From Granulicella sp. (GTDB lineage: Bacteria > Acidobacteriota > Terriglobia > Terriglobales > Acidobacteriaceae), in contig PKWK01000319.1 of assembly GCA_003133205.1 (NCBI GenBank), forward strand, positions 1 through 28,085: a stretch of DNA of 28,085 nt, in the 5' to 3' direction. The notes beneath the pieces were generated by a model, which was given only the letters and a program-made list of their open reading frames with translations, did not search any database and had not been told where the DNA came from. Every line of letters starts with the position of its first letter. Position 1 is the stretch's first letter. A program made the translations under genes and the position numbers. Positions 1 to 7,514 of this stretch are shown one piece after another.

Positions 1-494
1 ACTACGCCTCCGAACTGAAGCGCGAGCAGACCGAAGTGATCACTCGCCCCGACGACGAGGCCGAAGAGATCTACCAGATCTTCGACCAGTATTCCGTTCC
101 GCGCGAGGCGGCTGCGCCGGTGCTCGCGGCGCTGCAGCAGAACCACCCCGCCTACGTCGACTTCATGATGCGCTTCGAGCTTGGCCTGGAGAAGCCCGCG
201 GCCAACCGCGCGCACCGCTCCGCCCTGACGATTGCGGCCAGCTACATCGCAGGAGGCGTGGTTCCGCTGCTGCCGTATATGTTCGTCGGCGGGTCTGGGA
301 CCTTCATCCCCGAAACTGCGGCCGCACTCAAATTCTCCGTCCTCATCACCCTGCTCGCGCTCGCCTTCTTCGGTGCGCTCAAAGGGCGGTTGGTCGGAAC
401 GGGTGCCCTGCGCAGCGCACTGCAGACCTCGCTCATCGGAGGCGCTGCTGCGGCAGCAGCCTATGGCCTGGCCCACCTCCTCAACCACACATAG
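1..494 (+). CDS. VIT1/CCC1-family transporter, C-terminal part (5' partial)
   Basis: The reading frame is open from the left edge (frame beginning at base 3), so the true start lies outside the window; the GTG at 36 is internal. The visible part begins with a soluble stretch containing ELKREQTEVI, matching the region of VIT1/CCC1 proteins that links membrane helices to a cytosolic metal-binding helical domain. Two or three hydrophobic segments follow (roughly AASYIAGGVVPLLPYMFV, FSVLITLLALAFFGALKG and a final Ala/Gly-rich helix). This family moves Fe2+ or Mn2+ across membranes. The order, an acidic helical region followed by C-terminal helices with a GG-V-PLLPY motif, supports the family call. 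Substrate cannot be decided. No close downstream gene shares its strand, so it ends its transcript. Confidence 0.8.
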   Translation, partial: YASELKREQTEVITRPDDEAEEIYQIFDQYSVPREAAAPVLAALQQNHPAYVDFMMRFELGLEKPAANRAHRSALTIAASYIAGGVVPLLPYMFVGGSGTFIPETAAALKFSVLITLLALAFFGALKGRLVGTGALRSALQTSLIGGAAAAAAYGLAHLLNHT

Positions 495-631
495 CCGCAC
501 CCCGTTCGAGCGGGTAATGCGCTCATCGGCTTGGCTGAACGACGGGTTGCCAGCAACCCACTCGTCGTGTCGGTAACCTGTTCTCGGGTACTAATAACCT
601 ATTGTTTTTATTACTATTTACGGCTTTGGAA

Positions 632-656
632 TGCGCAATTATTTTCCTATTGTGCA
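632..656. repeat. Inverted repeat, possible upstream activator site
   Basis: TGCGCAAT at 632-639 faces ATTGTGCA at 649-656 with a 9-base gap; 7 of 8 positions are complementary. The centre lies about 180 bases before the start predicted for the sigma-54 promoter at 797-813, a usual distance for bacterial enhancer-binding protein sites. The role is inferred from position only. Confidence 0.35.
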
Positions 657-680
657 AATGTTTTCCACATCGAGGTGCTT

Positions 681-697
681 GAGATTCCCGCAATCTC
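681..697. repeat. Inverted repeat upstream of the PEP-CTERM gene
   Basis: GAGATT (681-686) and AATCTC (692-697) form a perfect 6-base inverted repeat with a 5-base spacer. It is about 100 bases upstream of the -24 element. It may be a regulator site or chance. Confidence 0.25.
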
Positions 698-796
698 GCC
701 TTCTTACTGACTCCGTGTGCGGCTGACTCGCCGATTCGGCACTGCAAACAATAGGAATGTCCCCCTAATCCTCCCATTCAGGGAAAGTTATATCGA

Positions 797-813
797 TTGG
801 CCAACAGATTGCC
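797..813 (+). promoter_or_regulatory. Sigma-54 (-24/-12) promoter
   Basis: The 17-mer TTGGCCAACAGATTGCC has the invariant GG (799-800) and GC (811-812) separated by exactly 10 bases, with TTGGC at the -24 side and TTGC at the -12 side. A start about 12 bases after the GC falls near 823-825. This leaves a 21-23 base leader that contains AGGAG at 833-837 before the ATG at 846. Many PEP-CTERM genes in exosortase-carrying bacteria are known to depend on RpoN with a PrsK/PrsR-type two-component system, which fits this placement. Confidence 0.65.
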
Positions 814-845
814 ATTACCGGTCTGTAACAATAGGAGTTCCCCCC

Positions 846-1523
846 ATGCGATTGAAATCGGCCCTTGCTGTTTTGTCCCTCTCCTTCGTCTGCCTTGTTT
901 CACGCGCAACTCTTGCGGAGACCATCCAACTAACCGGCACGATCGGCGGGAGCACCGACGGGGTCGAGGTCTATCCCTACCAGTTCACTATCACCGGCCC
1001 GAGCGGCACGGTAAAGAACGTGGATATGTCGTGCCTCAGCTTCGATCGCGAGATCACCATCGGGGAGACCTGGCTGGTGGATGCAGTCAATGTCGCGAGC
1101 ATTACTTCCAGCCTCGACGGAGAGACCGAGACCGCCTACCGTGAGGATGCCTGGCTCTTTAATCAGTACGGCACCGCCGCGGGTACCAACTCTGAAATTC
1201 AGTTCGCAATCTGGGACATCATGGACCCCTCCGGTGTCTCCGGCCTGGGCGGCTTCGATGCTGTCGCCAAGTCGCTGGTCACGCAGGCCGCTGCCCACGC
1301 TGGCACCCTGCCCGCCAGCTACTATGCAAACGACCTCGTGTACATCCCGGATGCGAGCGACAGTAGAGACTGGACCGACGGTCAGCCCCAGATCTTCATG
1401 GTTAAACCTCCCGCAGTGACAGCTGAGCCGAGCAGCCTGATGCTGCTTGGAACGGGCTTGCTCGGTGCAGTCGGCATGCTGCGCCGCAGGGCACACATGG
1501 CCCAGCCAATTCCAGTGAAGTGA
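846..1523 (+). CDS. PEP-CTERM sorting domain protein
   Basis: The 225-residue product starts at the ATG preceded by AGGAG with 8 bases spacing; a longer frame from 717 would cross the promoter. Residues 1-24 are a signal peptide (MRLKSALAVLSLSFVCLVSR then ATLA). The mature part is a beta-rich extracellular domain with a single Cys near residue 63. The C-terminus has the PEP-CTERM tripartite signal: AEPSS (193-197), a hydrophobic helix LMLLGTGLLGAVGML (198-212), and RRR (213-215). It should be processed by an exosortase at the cell envelope and exported or displayed, perhaps with exopolysaccharide. The signal has Ala in place of the usual first Pro, and ten extra residues follow the Arg cluster. 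No exosortase gene is in the window. A terminator follows at 1546. Confidence 0.85.
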   Translation: MRLKSALAVLSLSFVCLVSRATLAETIQLTGTIGGSTDGVEVYPYQFTITGPSGTVKNVDMSCLSFDREITIGETWLVDAVNVASITSSLDGETETAYREDAWLFNQYGTAAGTNSEIQFAIWDIMDPSGVSGLGGFDAVAKSLVTQAAAHAGTLPASYYANDLVYIPDASDSRDWTDGQPQIFMVKPPAVTAEPSSLMLLGTGLLGAVGMLRRRAHMAQPIPVK

Positions 1524-1545
1524 CCAACTATCCAAGGTTCTGCGT

Positions 1546-1585
1546 GGGCCCGCGCCGGTAACTCGACGCGGGCCCTCTGCTTGTT
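1546..1585 (+). terminator. Intrinsic terminator after the PEP-CTERM gene
   Basis: GGGCCCGCG (1546-1554) pairs perfectly with CGCGGGCCC (1567-1575) around a 12-base loop, followed by the T-rich but imperfect tail TCTGCTTGTT. It is 22 bases after the stop codon. Confidence 0.7.
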
Positions 1586-1666
1586 ACGCGAGGACGTCGG
1601 AAGACTGCGGTGCTGCTGTCCGCATGAAGCCGGCATCCGGATCATCGCCCTGTGCGACCATGAGGA

Positions 1667-2923
1667 ATGACTTTGGAAGCGGGCGGGAACGGAGCGGTCG
1701 CGGCGATTACGCGACGCGCGGCAGATCAGCTGCGGGCAGGGCATCTCTGGGTGTACCGATCGGATGTGGAACGAACGGAACCTGCGGTGATTGCGGGCGG
1801 GGCGCTGGTGACCATCGTGGATGGCCGGAGGATTCCGCTGGGGACAGCACTCTACAGTGATGCGTCGGAGATCGCGCTGCGGATGGTGTCGCGGCAGGCG
1901 GGATTGAGGCGGGCGGAGTATCTCGCTGAACTGCGCGAGCGGGTGCGGGCCGCGATCAACCTGCGGCAGCAACTGGTGGCGGAGGCGTTTTCCCTGCCGG
2001 ACGGAGATAACGCGTGCCGGCTGCTGTTCTCGGAGGCGGATGGGCTGCCGGGGATTGTGGCGGACCGGTACAACGGACTCATCATCGTGCAACTGCTGAC
2101 GCAGGGGACGGCGCAGGACGATGTGCGGCGGGTGCTTGCGGAGGTATTCGCCGAGCAGCCGTGGGTTGCGACGGTGGTGGAACGCCCGGATGCGCGGGTG
2201 CGCGAGTTGGAGCAGCTCGGCGTGCCGCCCGACGCCCCTCTGTATGTGCGGGATGGCGGTGAGGGGGCGCTCAGCGCGGTCTTTACGATCAATGGCGTGC
2301 GCTTTCACTTCGACGCGAGCGCCGGACAGAAGACCGGGGCGTTCCTCGATCAGAGGCTGAACTATGCGGCTGCGGCAAGGTACGCTCGGGGCCGGGCGCT
2401 CGATGTGTGCACGTATCAGGGTGGGTTTGCGCTGCATCTTGCGCGCGTGTGCGAGCGGGTAACAGGAGTCGATGCGAGCCGTGCGGCGCTCGAGGTGGCG
2501 GACCGCAATCTGGAGTTGAACGCGGAGCTGGGCAGGATGAAGGCCTCCGTGGACTGGGTGGAGGCGGATGCCTTCGAACTGCTGCGCGACTTCGCGGACG
2601 CAGGAGAGCGCTTCGACACCATCGTGCTCGATCCCCCGGCATTTGCGAAGACGAAGCGCGCGGCCGAGGGCGCAATGCGCGGGTACAAGGAGATGAATCT
2701 GCGGGCACTGAAGATGCTGGGCGCGGGCGGAACGCTGGTGACGTGTTCGTGCTCGCACCACGTGGGGATGGAGGAGTTCATCGGCGTCGTACGCTCAGCC
2801 GCGGAGGACGCGGGGCGACGAGTGCAGCTACTGGAGATGCGCGGCGCCGCGCCGGACCATCCAGCCGTGCTTACGCTGCCGGAGACGAGCTATTTGAAGT
2901 GTCTGATCTGCCGCGTGGGGTAG
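1667..2923 (+). CDS. Class I SAM-dependent rRNA methyltransferase, RlmI/RlmK-like
   Basis: The 418-residue protein resembles the YccW/RlmI family that makes 5-methylcytosine in 23S rRNA. The N-terminal region (about 10-80) has the PUA-like pattern RRAADQLRAGHLWVYRSDVE, used for RNA binding. A linking domain follows (GLPGIVADRYN). The Rossmann methyltransferase part carries motif I in DVCTYQGGFALHLA (about residue 246), the acidic ribose-binding VTGVDAS, and motif IV DTIVLDPPAFAK (about 320). TCSCSHHVGMEEF near 365 contains cysteines in the position used by this family. The chosen ATG is preceded directly by TGAGGA, so ribosome-site spacing is poor and the start is less certain than the identity. 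It stands alone on its strand after a terminator. Confidence 0.88.
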   Translation: MTLEAGGNGAVAAITRRAADQLRAGHLWVYRSDVERTEPAVIAGGALVTIVDGRRIPLGTALYSDASEIALRMVSRQAGLRRAEYLAELRERVRAAINLRQQLVAEAFSLPDGDNACRLLFSEADGLPGIVADRYNGLIIVQLLTQGTAQDDVRRVLAEVFAEQPWVATVVERPDARVRELEQLGVPPDAPLYVRDGGEGALSAVFTINGVRFHFDASAGQKTGAFLDQRLNYAAAARYARGRALDVCTYQGGFALHLARVCERVTGVDASRAALEVADRNLELNAELGRMKASVDWVEADAFELLRDFADAGERFDTIVLDPPAFAKTKRAAEGAMRGYKEMNLRALKMLGAGGTLVTCSCSHHVGMEEFIGVVRSAAEDAGRRVQLLEMRGAAPDHPAVLTLPETSYLKCLICRVG

Positions 2924-2990
2924 AGGTTGCTGGTTGGTCCGGGCCCCGCCCTTGCGCCTACTTTGGGAGCCTGCAATCATCGGGAACAGG

Positions 2991-3632
2991 ATGGCGGAAT
3001 TCGTTCAGATCGGGGCTCAGCCGTTGAAGCCTGCCGCCGCGGGTGCTCCGAAGCCGCGCCGCGCGGTGTTTTGGTTGCAAGGCGTCACGCTGGTATGGAT
3101 GCTGGTGGAGTTCGGTGTCTCTGCTTATGCGGCAGCAACGGCGCACAGCCCTGCGATGTTGGCGTTCGGCTCCGACAGCCTGGTGGAGTTGCTGTCCGCT
3201 ACCGTTGTGCTCCTGCAGTGGATTCCGCGAGGGTCGATCCCGGAGCGCAGGGCAAGCCGTGCAGCCGGACTGTTGCTGTTTGTGCTGGCGTTCGTAGTTG
3301 CTGGGATCGGGGTTGCGTCTCTCGCTCTGCGGTGGCAGCCGGAGACGAGTTGCGCGGGGATCGCAATCACCATCGCTGCGCTGATCGCGATGCCGGTTCT
3401 GGCGTCTCTGAAGCGCCGCGAAGCTCGGCGCAGCGGGAATGCAGCGCTGGCCGCCGATGCCGTGCAATCCGCGACGTGCGCCTACCTCGCGCTGATCACG
3501 CTGGCTGGACTCGCGGCTAATGCGGCTTTCCACATCGCATGGTTCGATTCGCTGGCTGCGTTGGTTGCCGTTCCCTTCCTCATCAAAGAGGGCAGGTCGG
3601 CCTGGCGCGGCCATGCGTGCGGATGCTGCTGA
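2991..3632 (+). CDS. CDF-like cation transporter membrane domain protein
   Basis: The 213-residue protein has about six hydrophobic segments. Around residues 45-75 the text SPAMLAFGSDSLVELLSATVVLL, and near residues 150-175 ALAADAVQSATCAYLALITL, match helices 2 and 5 of cation diffusion facilitator proteins, where Asp/His residues bind Zn2+ or related ions. Here Asp is kept (GSDS, AADA) but the usual HxxxD of helix 5 reads as DAVQSATC, so a classical metal site is incomplete. There is no cytosolic C-terminal domain, and the protein ends HACGCC, a Cys-rich tail. I took the ATG at 2991, preceded by GGGAACAGG; an earlier GTG at 2934 is possible. It converges on the TonB-dependent receptor gene. 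Confidence 0.6.
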   Translation: MAEFVQIGAQPLKPAAAGAPKPRRAVFWLQGVTLVWMLVEFGVSAYAAATAHSPAMLAFGSDSLVELLSATVVLLQWIPRGSIPERRASRAAGLLLFVLAFVVAGIGVASLALRWQPETSCAGIAITIAALIAMPVLASLKRREARRSGNAALAADAVQSATCAYLALITLAGLAANAAFHIAWFDSLAALVAVPFLIKEGRSAWRGHACGCC

Positions 3633-3678
3633 GGGCCCGACCAGCCCATCGATGATCTCCACGCGGAACGAACCGCGT

Positions 3679-6459
3679 TTAGAAGTGGTACGCCAGTTCG
3701 CCGGTGATGGAGCGCGGGCTGACGTAGTGCGTCCCCGAGAACGTGGAGAGGAAGTTGTAGAGCGTGTACTTGTTGCCGATGTTGACGATGGTGAGCGACG
3801 CGGAGAGGGTGCGCTTGTCGGAAGTCTTGCGATGCAGCAGGTTGTCCTCGCCGACGGACAGGTCGAACAGGTTGCGCGGCGCGATGCGGGCTGGGTTGTG
3901 GTCGTCGTTCTGGGTGTTGGGAGCGGTGAGCGTGAGCAGCGAAGACGTGAACTGCGAAACCAGGCACGTGTTCGGGAGAGGCCGGGTGGGCGTGGCGCGG
4001 ACGCCGGCGCACGCGAAACCGGCCTGGGCCTCCTGATCGGCGGTGAGCTGCGTTCCGGCGGCATCCTGCAGGAAGACTGCGGGCTGACCGTTAAGCGTGG
4101 TGGTCTGTGGACAGTCGTTCGAAGCGAGCGTGCCGTAGCAGGGCGCGGAGCCGGCAACCTGGCCGGAGTCGAAGCGCCAGTTGAACCCAATGTACGGGCC
4201 GCGCGAGCCGATTTGGTACTGCGCGTGGGTGGTCTGGTTGAACTTCTCGTCGTGGTCGATGCGGAAGGGCGTGTGTCCTGAGCCGGGCGGAGCAGGCACA
4301 GTGCCAAGCCCGCTGGTCTGCGGCGTGAAGAAGCGCGCGGCAACCGAAGAGAAGACGATTTGTGCAGTGAAGTTGTGGACCGGCGGGATGTCCAGGTGGC
4401 CGTCGAAGCCGGGAACCTTGGAGCTGTACCAGCCGATGGGGAAGGTGATGGGCGTGGCGCCAAGAACCGAGAAGTCGTAGGCGTTGTGGGTGTACTTCCA
4501 GACGTAGTCGGCGGAGAGCACGGCGTACTTCGAGAGCGACTGCTCGAAGCCGGCGTGGAAGTCGTTGCGGAAGCCGGGGCGGTTGGGCGACGGGGTGCAG
4601 GGGATGAGCGCAGCGATGACGGCGTAGTTGCAACCCTTGGAGGAGATGATGAGGTTCTCGTTGAAGGGTGACTCGAGCGTGCGGGCGTAAGAGGTGCGCA
4701 ATACGGTGCCCGTGCGCTTGATGTTGTAGGAGAGGGCGAGCCGGGGTTCAACCTGGCTGGCGGCAGCGAGGCCGTTGTAGCGATCAAACCGCAGGCCGAG
4801 GTTGCCCGTCCACGGGCCGGCGGTGATGGCGTCCTGCCCGTAGGCGGCGAACTCCTTGACGTCGGTGTGGCCCTGGAAAGAGTAGAGGCTGCCGCCATGG
4901 GTGAGATCGTAGGGATAGAGGGTGGCGCACGGCGTTCCGGGTTGGGGAACTCCAGGGTTGGGAATAGTGGTGAGGCAGCCAAGATTGGCAATCAGCGTCG
5001 GGTCGACAATGCCAAGCTGGAAGTTCTCGTTGAGGAAGGTCTGCTCGTAGGAGAGGCCGGCCTTCACATTGTTGACGCCGCGGGTGTAAGTGATGTCGGA
5101 GCGGAGGCCGGTGTTGGCCAGCGAACGCTGCTGGGAGATGGACTCCTGTTGGAGATCGGGCGCGCCGCGATCGGCGAAGGGATTCTTGCTGGGATAGTAG
5201 TGGAAGTTGTCGCGGCGGAAGTAATAGTTGGTGGTGAGGACGGTGGAAGGGCTGATAACGCGGGTGTAGCTGGGAGCGAAGTTGACGGTCTGAATCTGTG
5301 CGCGCTGGTCGGCCGGGCCTACTGCGAGACCATTGGGCCCGATGGCGACGCCGGCGGAGTTGGTGGGCCACTGGGTGGCGTACTGCGTGTCGTAGGAGTT
5401 GGGCGTCTGGAACCAGGAGCGCGTGTATCCGAGGTTCAGGCGGACCGAGTCGGCCGACGTGATCTGGTAGTCGACGCGGTCGAAGAGGTTCTCCTCGTTG
5501 CCCTTGTCGTGGATCGCGTGGAACTCCGGCGGATCGAGGAAGCGGCCAGTGTTCATTACGTTGGCGGAGATGAAGTTGCCGACCTTCTGCGAGCCGTCGG
5601 CGAGATTGAAGCCCACGTTGGCCGAGCCGAAGGATCCGTAGGACGCGTTGACCTGGCCGTGCGGCTGGGGATTTCCGAGGCCGGAGCGCGTGGTGGCGAC
5701 GATCACCAGCGAGGTCTTGCCGCCATACTCGGCTGGCGGCGCGCCGGGGATGACTTCGAGGGACTGGACGGAGTCGAGCGGGATCTGATTGGAGAAGACC
5801 TTCGATTGCTGGTCGGTGATGGGCTGGCCGTCGACGGAGAAGGAGTTGGAGGCGTGGTCGCCCATGCTGTGGAACATGCCGTTGGAGTCGGCGGAGATGC
5901 CGGGCGAGGCCAGCGTGACCAGGGAACTGACGGAGGACGAACCAGCCAGCGGGATCTTGGAAAAGAGATCGCGGTCGATGTCGGTGTGGTCGACCGGATC
6001 GGTCTCAATCAGGTCGCCACCGGACGCTGTGACCTCGACGGTGGTGCTGGTCGACGAGACCTGAAGCGTCGCGTTCGCCGTCACCGGCACGAAGGAGTGG
6101 ATCTCGACGGTCTGGGTCGCGGGGGCCAGGGAACTGGCGGATACGGTGAGCCGGTAGGTGTTGAAGGGGACGTTGGTGATGGTATAGGTGCCGGAGTTGT
6201 CCGTGGTGGCGGTGCGGGAGTAACCACTGATGGCGTTCGACAGGGTGACGTTAGCATTAGCGACGACCGCGCCGGATGGGTCGGCTACGATGCCGGTGAC
6301 GGTGCCTGCGGTTCCGGCGGACTGGACACGCGCGGGGGCGGGATGGCTCTGCGGGGAAGCCGGGGCCTGGGCGCTAAGCGCGGCTACCGGGGCGAGTCCA
6401 ACAAGAGAGAGGACGATGATGAATGACGGCGAAATGCCGCGTCGATTGGACGAATACAT
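3679..6459 (-). CDS. TonB-dependent receptor with carboxypeptidase-regulatory-like domain
   Basis: The 926-residue product is an outer-membrane ligand-gated channel. A signal peptide covers residues 1-31 (ending ALSAQA). Residues 52-134 form a CarboxypepD_reg/SusC-like beta-sandwich (TVTGIVADPSGAVVANANVTL, GTYTITNVPFNTYRL). A plug domain spans about 140-260 with SFSVDGQPITD and SVQSLEVIPGAPPAEYGG. The rest is a beta-barrel ending in the typical C-terminal aromatic (LAYHF). The start at 6459 was chosen because of the signal peptide and AGGGG 7-8 bases upstream; an open frame continues to 6903 but runs through another gene. This layout is typical of the greatly expanded Acidobacteriota receptor family. 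The substrate is unknown; nearby His/Cys-rich and CDF-like proteins hint at a metal or metal chelate. Confidence 0.9.
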   Translation of the reverse strand: MYSSNRRGISPSFIIVLSLVGLAPVAALSAQAPASPQSHPAPARVQSAGTAGTVTGIVADPSGAVVANANVTLSNAISGYSRTATTDNSGTYTITNVPFNTYRLTVSASSLAPATQTVEIHSFVPVTANATLQVSSTSTTVEVTASGGDLIETDPVDHTDIDRDLFSKIPLAGSSSVSSLVTLASPGISADSNGMFHSMGDHASNSFSVDGQPITDQQSKVFSNQIPLDSVQSLEVIPGAPPAEYGGKTSLVIVATTRSGLGNPQPHGQVNASYGSFGSANVGFNLADGSQKVGNFISANVMNTGRFLDPPEFHAIHDKGNEENLFDRVDYQITSADSVRLNLGYTRSWFQTPNSYDTQYATQWPTNSAGVAIGPNGLAVGPADQRAQIQTVNFAPSYTRVISPSTVLTTNYYFRRDNFHYYPSKNPFADRGAPDLQQESISQQRSLANTGLRSDITYTRGVNNVKAGLSYEQTFLNENFQLGIVDPTLIANLGCLTTIPNPGVPQPGTPCATLYPYDLTHGGSLYSFQGHTDVKEFAAYGQDAITAGPWTGNLGLRFDRYNGLAAASQVEPRLALSYNIKRTGTVLRTSYARTLESPFNENLIISSKGCNYAVIAALIPCTPSPNRPGFRNDFHAGFEQSLSKYAVLSADYVWKYTHNAYDFSVLGATPITFPIGWYSSKVPGFDGHLDIPPVHNFTAQIVFSSVAARFFTPQTSGLGTVPAPPGSGHTPFRIDHDEKFNQTTHAQYQIGSRGPYIGFNWRFDSGQVAGSAPCYGTLASNDCPQTTTLNGQPAVFLQDAAGTQLTADQEAQAGFACAGVRATPTRPLPNTCLVSQFTSSLLTLTAPNTQNDDHNPARIAPRNLFDLSVGEDNLLHRKTSDKRTLSASLTIVNIGNKYTLYNFLSTFSGTHYVSPRSITGELAYHF

Positions 6460-6559
6460 GAAGTTCCCCTGTTCGGTTGCCTTTGCGTTTTGATGAGGTT
6501 CAAAAGCATTCCTCGAAAGCAGGAGGCACCGGGAAGGTGGATGCCGGATCGAGAGATGC

Positions 6560-6877
6560 TCAGGCGGGAACGACAGCAACAGGCGGGGGACGGGTGAAAA
6601 GGGCGAACGTACTGAGGGCACTGGGGAGAACGGACGGCGGGAGGGCTTCCAGCACGCTGACGACTGTAACCGTTGGTGCCGGTGCCGGGGTATGCGCCAG
6701 ATGCACGGTGATATGGGCCGCGGCGCAGAGAGAGCAATCCGCGTGGGTGTCGGCGCCATCCGCATGGGCGTGCGCGACCTGCACGGTACCCGCAACGGCC
6801 ACCAGAAGAATGCAAACCAGCGCGAGGAGTATCCTCCACGTGCTTCGAGTGCGCTCTCCGAGGTGATTTCCAGCCAT
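6560..6877 (-). CDS. Small His/Cys-rich membrane protein (DUF2946-like)
   Basis: The 105-residue protein has one strong hydrophobic segment at 15-32 (WRILLALVCILLVAVAG), followed by a His/Cys cluster: H36, H38, H45, C48, C51, H55, H59 and H62, i.e. H-x2-C-x2-C-x3-H with flanking His. The C-terminal half is Pro/Ala/Val-rich with a weak second hydrophobic stretch. This architecture resembles DUF2946-type small proteins found beside outer-membrane receptors for copper and other metals; the family match is tentative. It lies 100 bases upstream of the TonB-dependent receptor on the same strand and probably shares its transcript. The ATG at 6877 has no ribosome site; a TATAGT box places transcription at or very near the A of ATG, suggesting a leaderless mRNA. 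An ORF from 6988 would cross that promoter. Confidence 0.55.
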   Translation of the reverse strand: MAGNHLGERTRSTWRILLALVCILLVAVAGTVQVAHAHADGADTHADCSLCAAAHITVHLAHTPAPAPTVTVVSVLEALPPSVLPSALSTFALFTRPPPVAVVPA

Positions 6878-6912
6878 AGTAGAACTATAGCGCAACAGCG
6901 CAATGTCTGGTG
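6876..6912 (-). promoter_or_regulatory. Candidate leaderless promoter with palindrome over the start codon
   Basis: On the minus strand TATAGT (6889-6884) is a good -10 hexamer whose predicted +1 is the A of the ATG at 6877. The -35 side (around 6912-6907, CACCAG) is weak. The palindrome ATAGT-TCT-ACTAT (6888-6876) covers the -10 box and the start codon and could be a repressor site. Confidence 0.4.
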
Positions 6913-6967
6913 TTTGGGGAAATCGCAATTCGGCAGCGACTTGGGGAATCGCCCAGGCCCGGACGCG

Positions 6968-7019
6968 AAAAGGCCGGGAGGGGGTCACGCGGACTGAACC
7001 CGCGATCCCTCCCGGCCTG
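6968..7019 (-). terminator. Intrinsic terminator of the ton operon
   Basis: AGGCCGGGAGGG (6971-6982) pairs perfectly with CCCTCCCGGCCT (7008-7019). An inner stem GCGG/CCGC closes the loop, and on the minus strand the stem runs into TTTT (6971-6968). It begins 11 bases after the stop codon of the last exbD. Confidence 0.85.
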
Positions 7020-7030
7020 TCAGAAAGGCG

Positions 7031-7462
7031 TTACTGACCTGCTGCGATCCGCGGGGTGATGAGGCCGATGTTGTCGGCTTGAGCCTGATGGCCCATGTCG
7101 ATCACTTCCGCGATTTTGCTGAATTCGAGGGAGTTGTCAGCCTTTACAAACATGACCTTCTCCTGCCGCGTGGCGAAGATGGCCGCCAACTGAGACTCGA
7201 TCTGCGACTTGGGGACCGCCGTCTCGTTGATCCGGTAGGACGGCTCACCTGCGCCGTTCGCCTGGACCTGGACCACGATGGTGCTCGGGGTCACAGGCTG
7301 ATCGTGCCTTGGAGGCTGTGGCGCCAGGGCATTCAGCCCCTTTGGCGTCACCGGCACGATCACCATGAAGATGATCAACAGCACCAGCAGAACGTCGATC
7401 AGCGGAGTTACGTTGATTTCAGAAACAGCTTTGCCCAAACCAGCACCAGCGTTCATGCCCAT
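7031..7462 (-). CDS. exbD: ExbD/TolR biopolymer transport protein (third copy in operon)
   Basis: The 143-residue protein has a short cytosolic N-terminus, one transmembrane helix (about 16-40, INVTPLIDVLLVLLIIFMVI) with the functional Asp in LIDVLLVL that takes part in proton-driven force generation, and a periplasmic domain ending DNIGLITPRIAAGQ. It works in the inner membrane with ExbB and TonB to energise outer-membrane receptors. AGGAGG sits 5 bases before the ATG. It is the last gene of tonB-exbB-exbD-exbD-exbD, 52 bases after its twin at 7515-7952, to which it is very similar. The last 46 bases are identical in both genes, indicating recent duplication or gene conversion. Confidence 0.92.
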   Translation of the reverse strand: MGMNAGAGLGKAVSEINVTPLIDVLLVLLIIFMVIVPVTPKGLNALAPQPPRHDQPVTPSTIVVQVQANGAGEPSYRINETAVPKSQIESQLAAIFATRQEKVMFVKADNSLEFSKIAEVIDMGHQAQADNIGLITPRIAAGQ

Positions 7463-7514
7463 AACAACCTCCTGGGCTTTCCGCTGCTCGGTGCGAGTCC
7501 GGCAGAAAAAAGCT

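Larger units (their letters stand above)
495..845. promoter_or_regulatory. Non-coding gap upstream of the PEP-CTERM gene
   Basis: No gene is supported in these 351 bases. The stretch is AT-richer than its surroundings, especially 585-660. It holds a hairpin GGGTTGC-CA-GCAACCC at 544-559 (possible 3' end structure of the preceding gene, without a T tract), an inverted repeat at 632-656, a second at 681-697, a sigma-54 type promoter at 797-813, and two copies of AACAATAGGA exactly 80 bases apart (747 and 827). The second copy provides the ribosome binding site of the next gene. Confidence 0.6.

Noticed and set aside
1382..2761. Minus-strand open frame of 459 codons
   Set aside because: It is opposite the methyltransferase gene and runs across the terminator at 1546-1585.
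2958..4991. Long minus-strand open frame of 677 codons
   Set aside because: It is antisense or out of frame to the CDF-like and receptor genes, Ser/Pro/Arg-rich with no domain, and typical of high-GC shadow frames.
4867..6426. Plus-strand open frame of 519 codons
   Set aside because: It lies opposite the TonB-dependent receptor; the Val/Gly/Asp-rich composition mirrors the receptor codons on the other strand.
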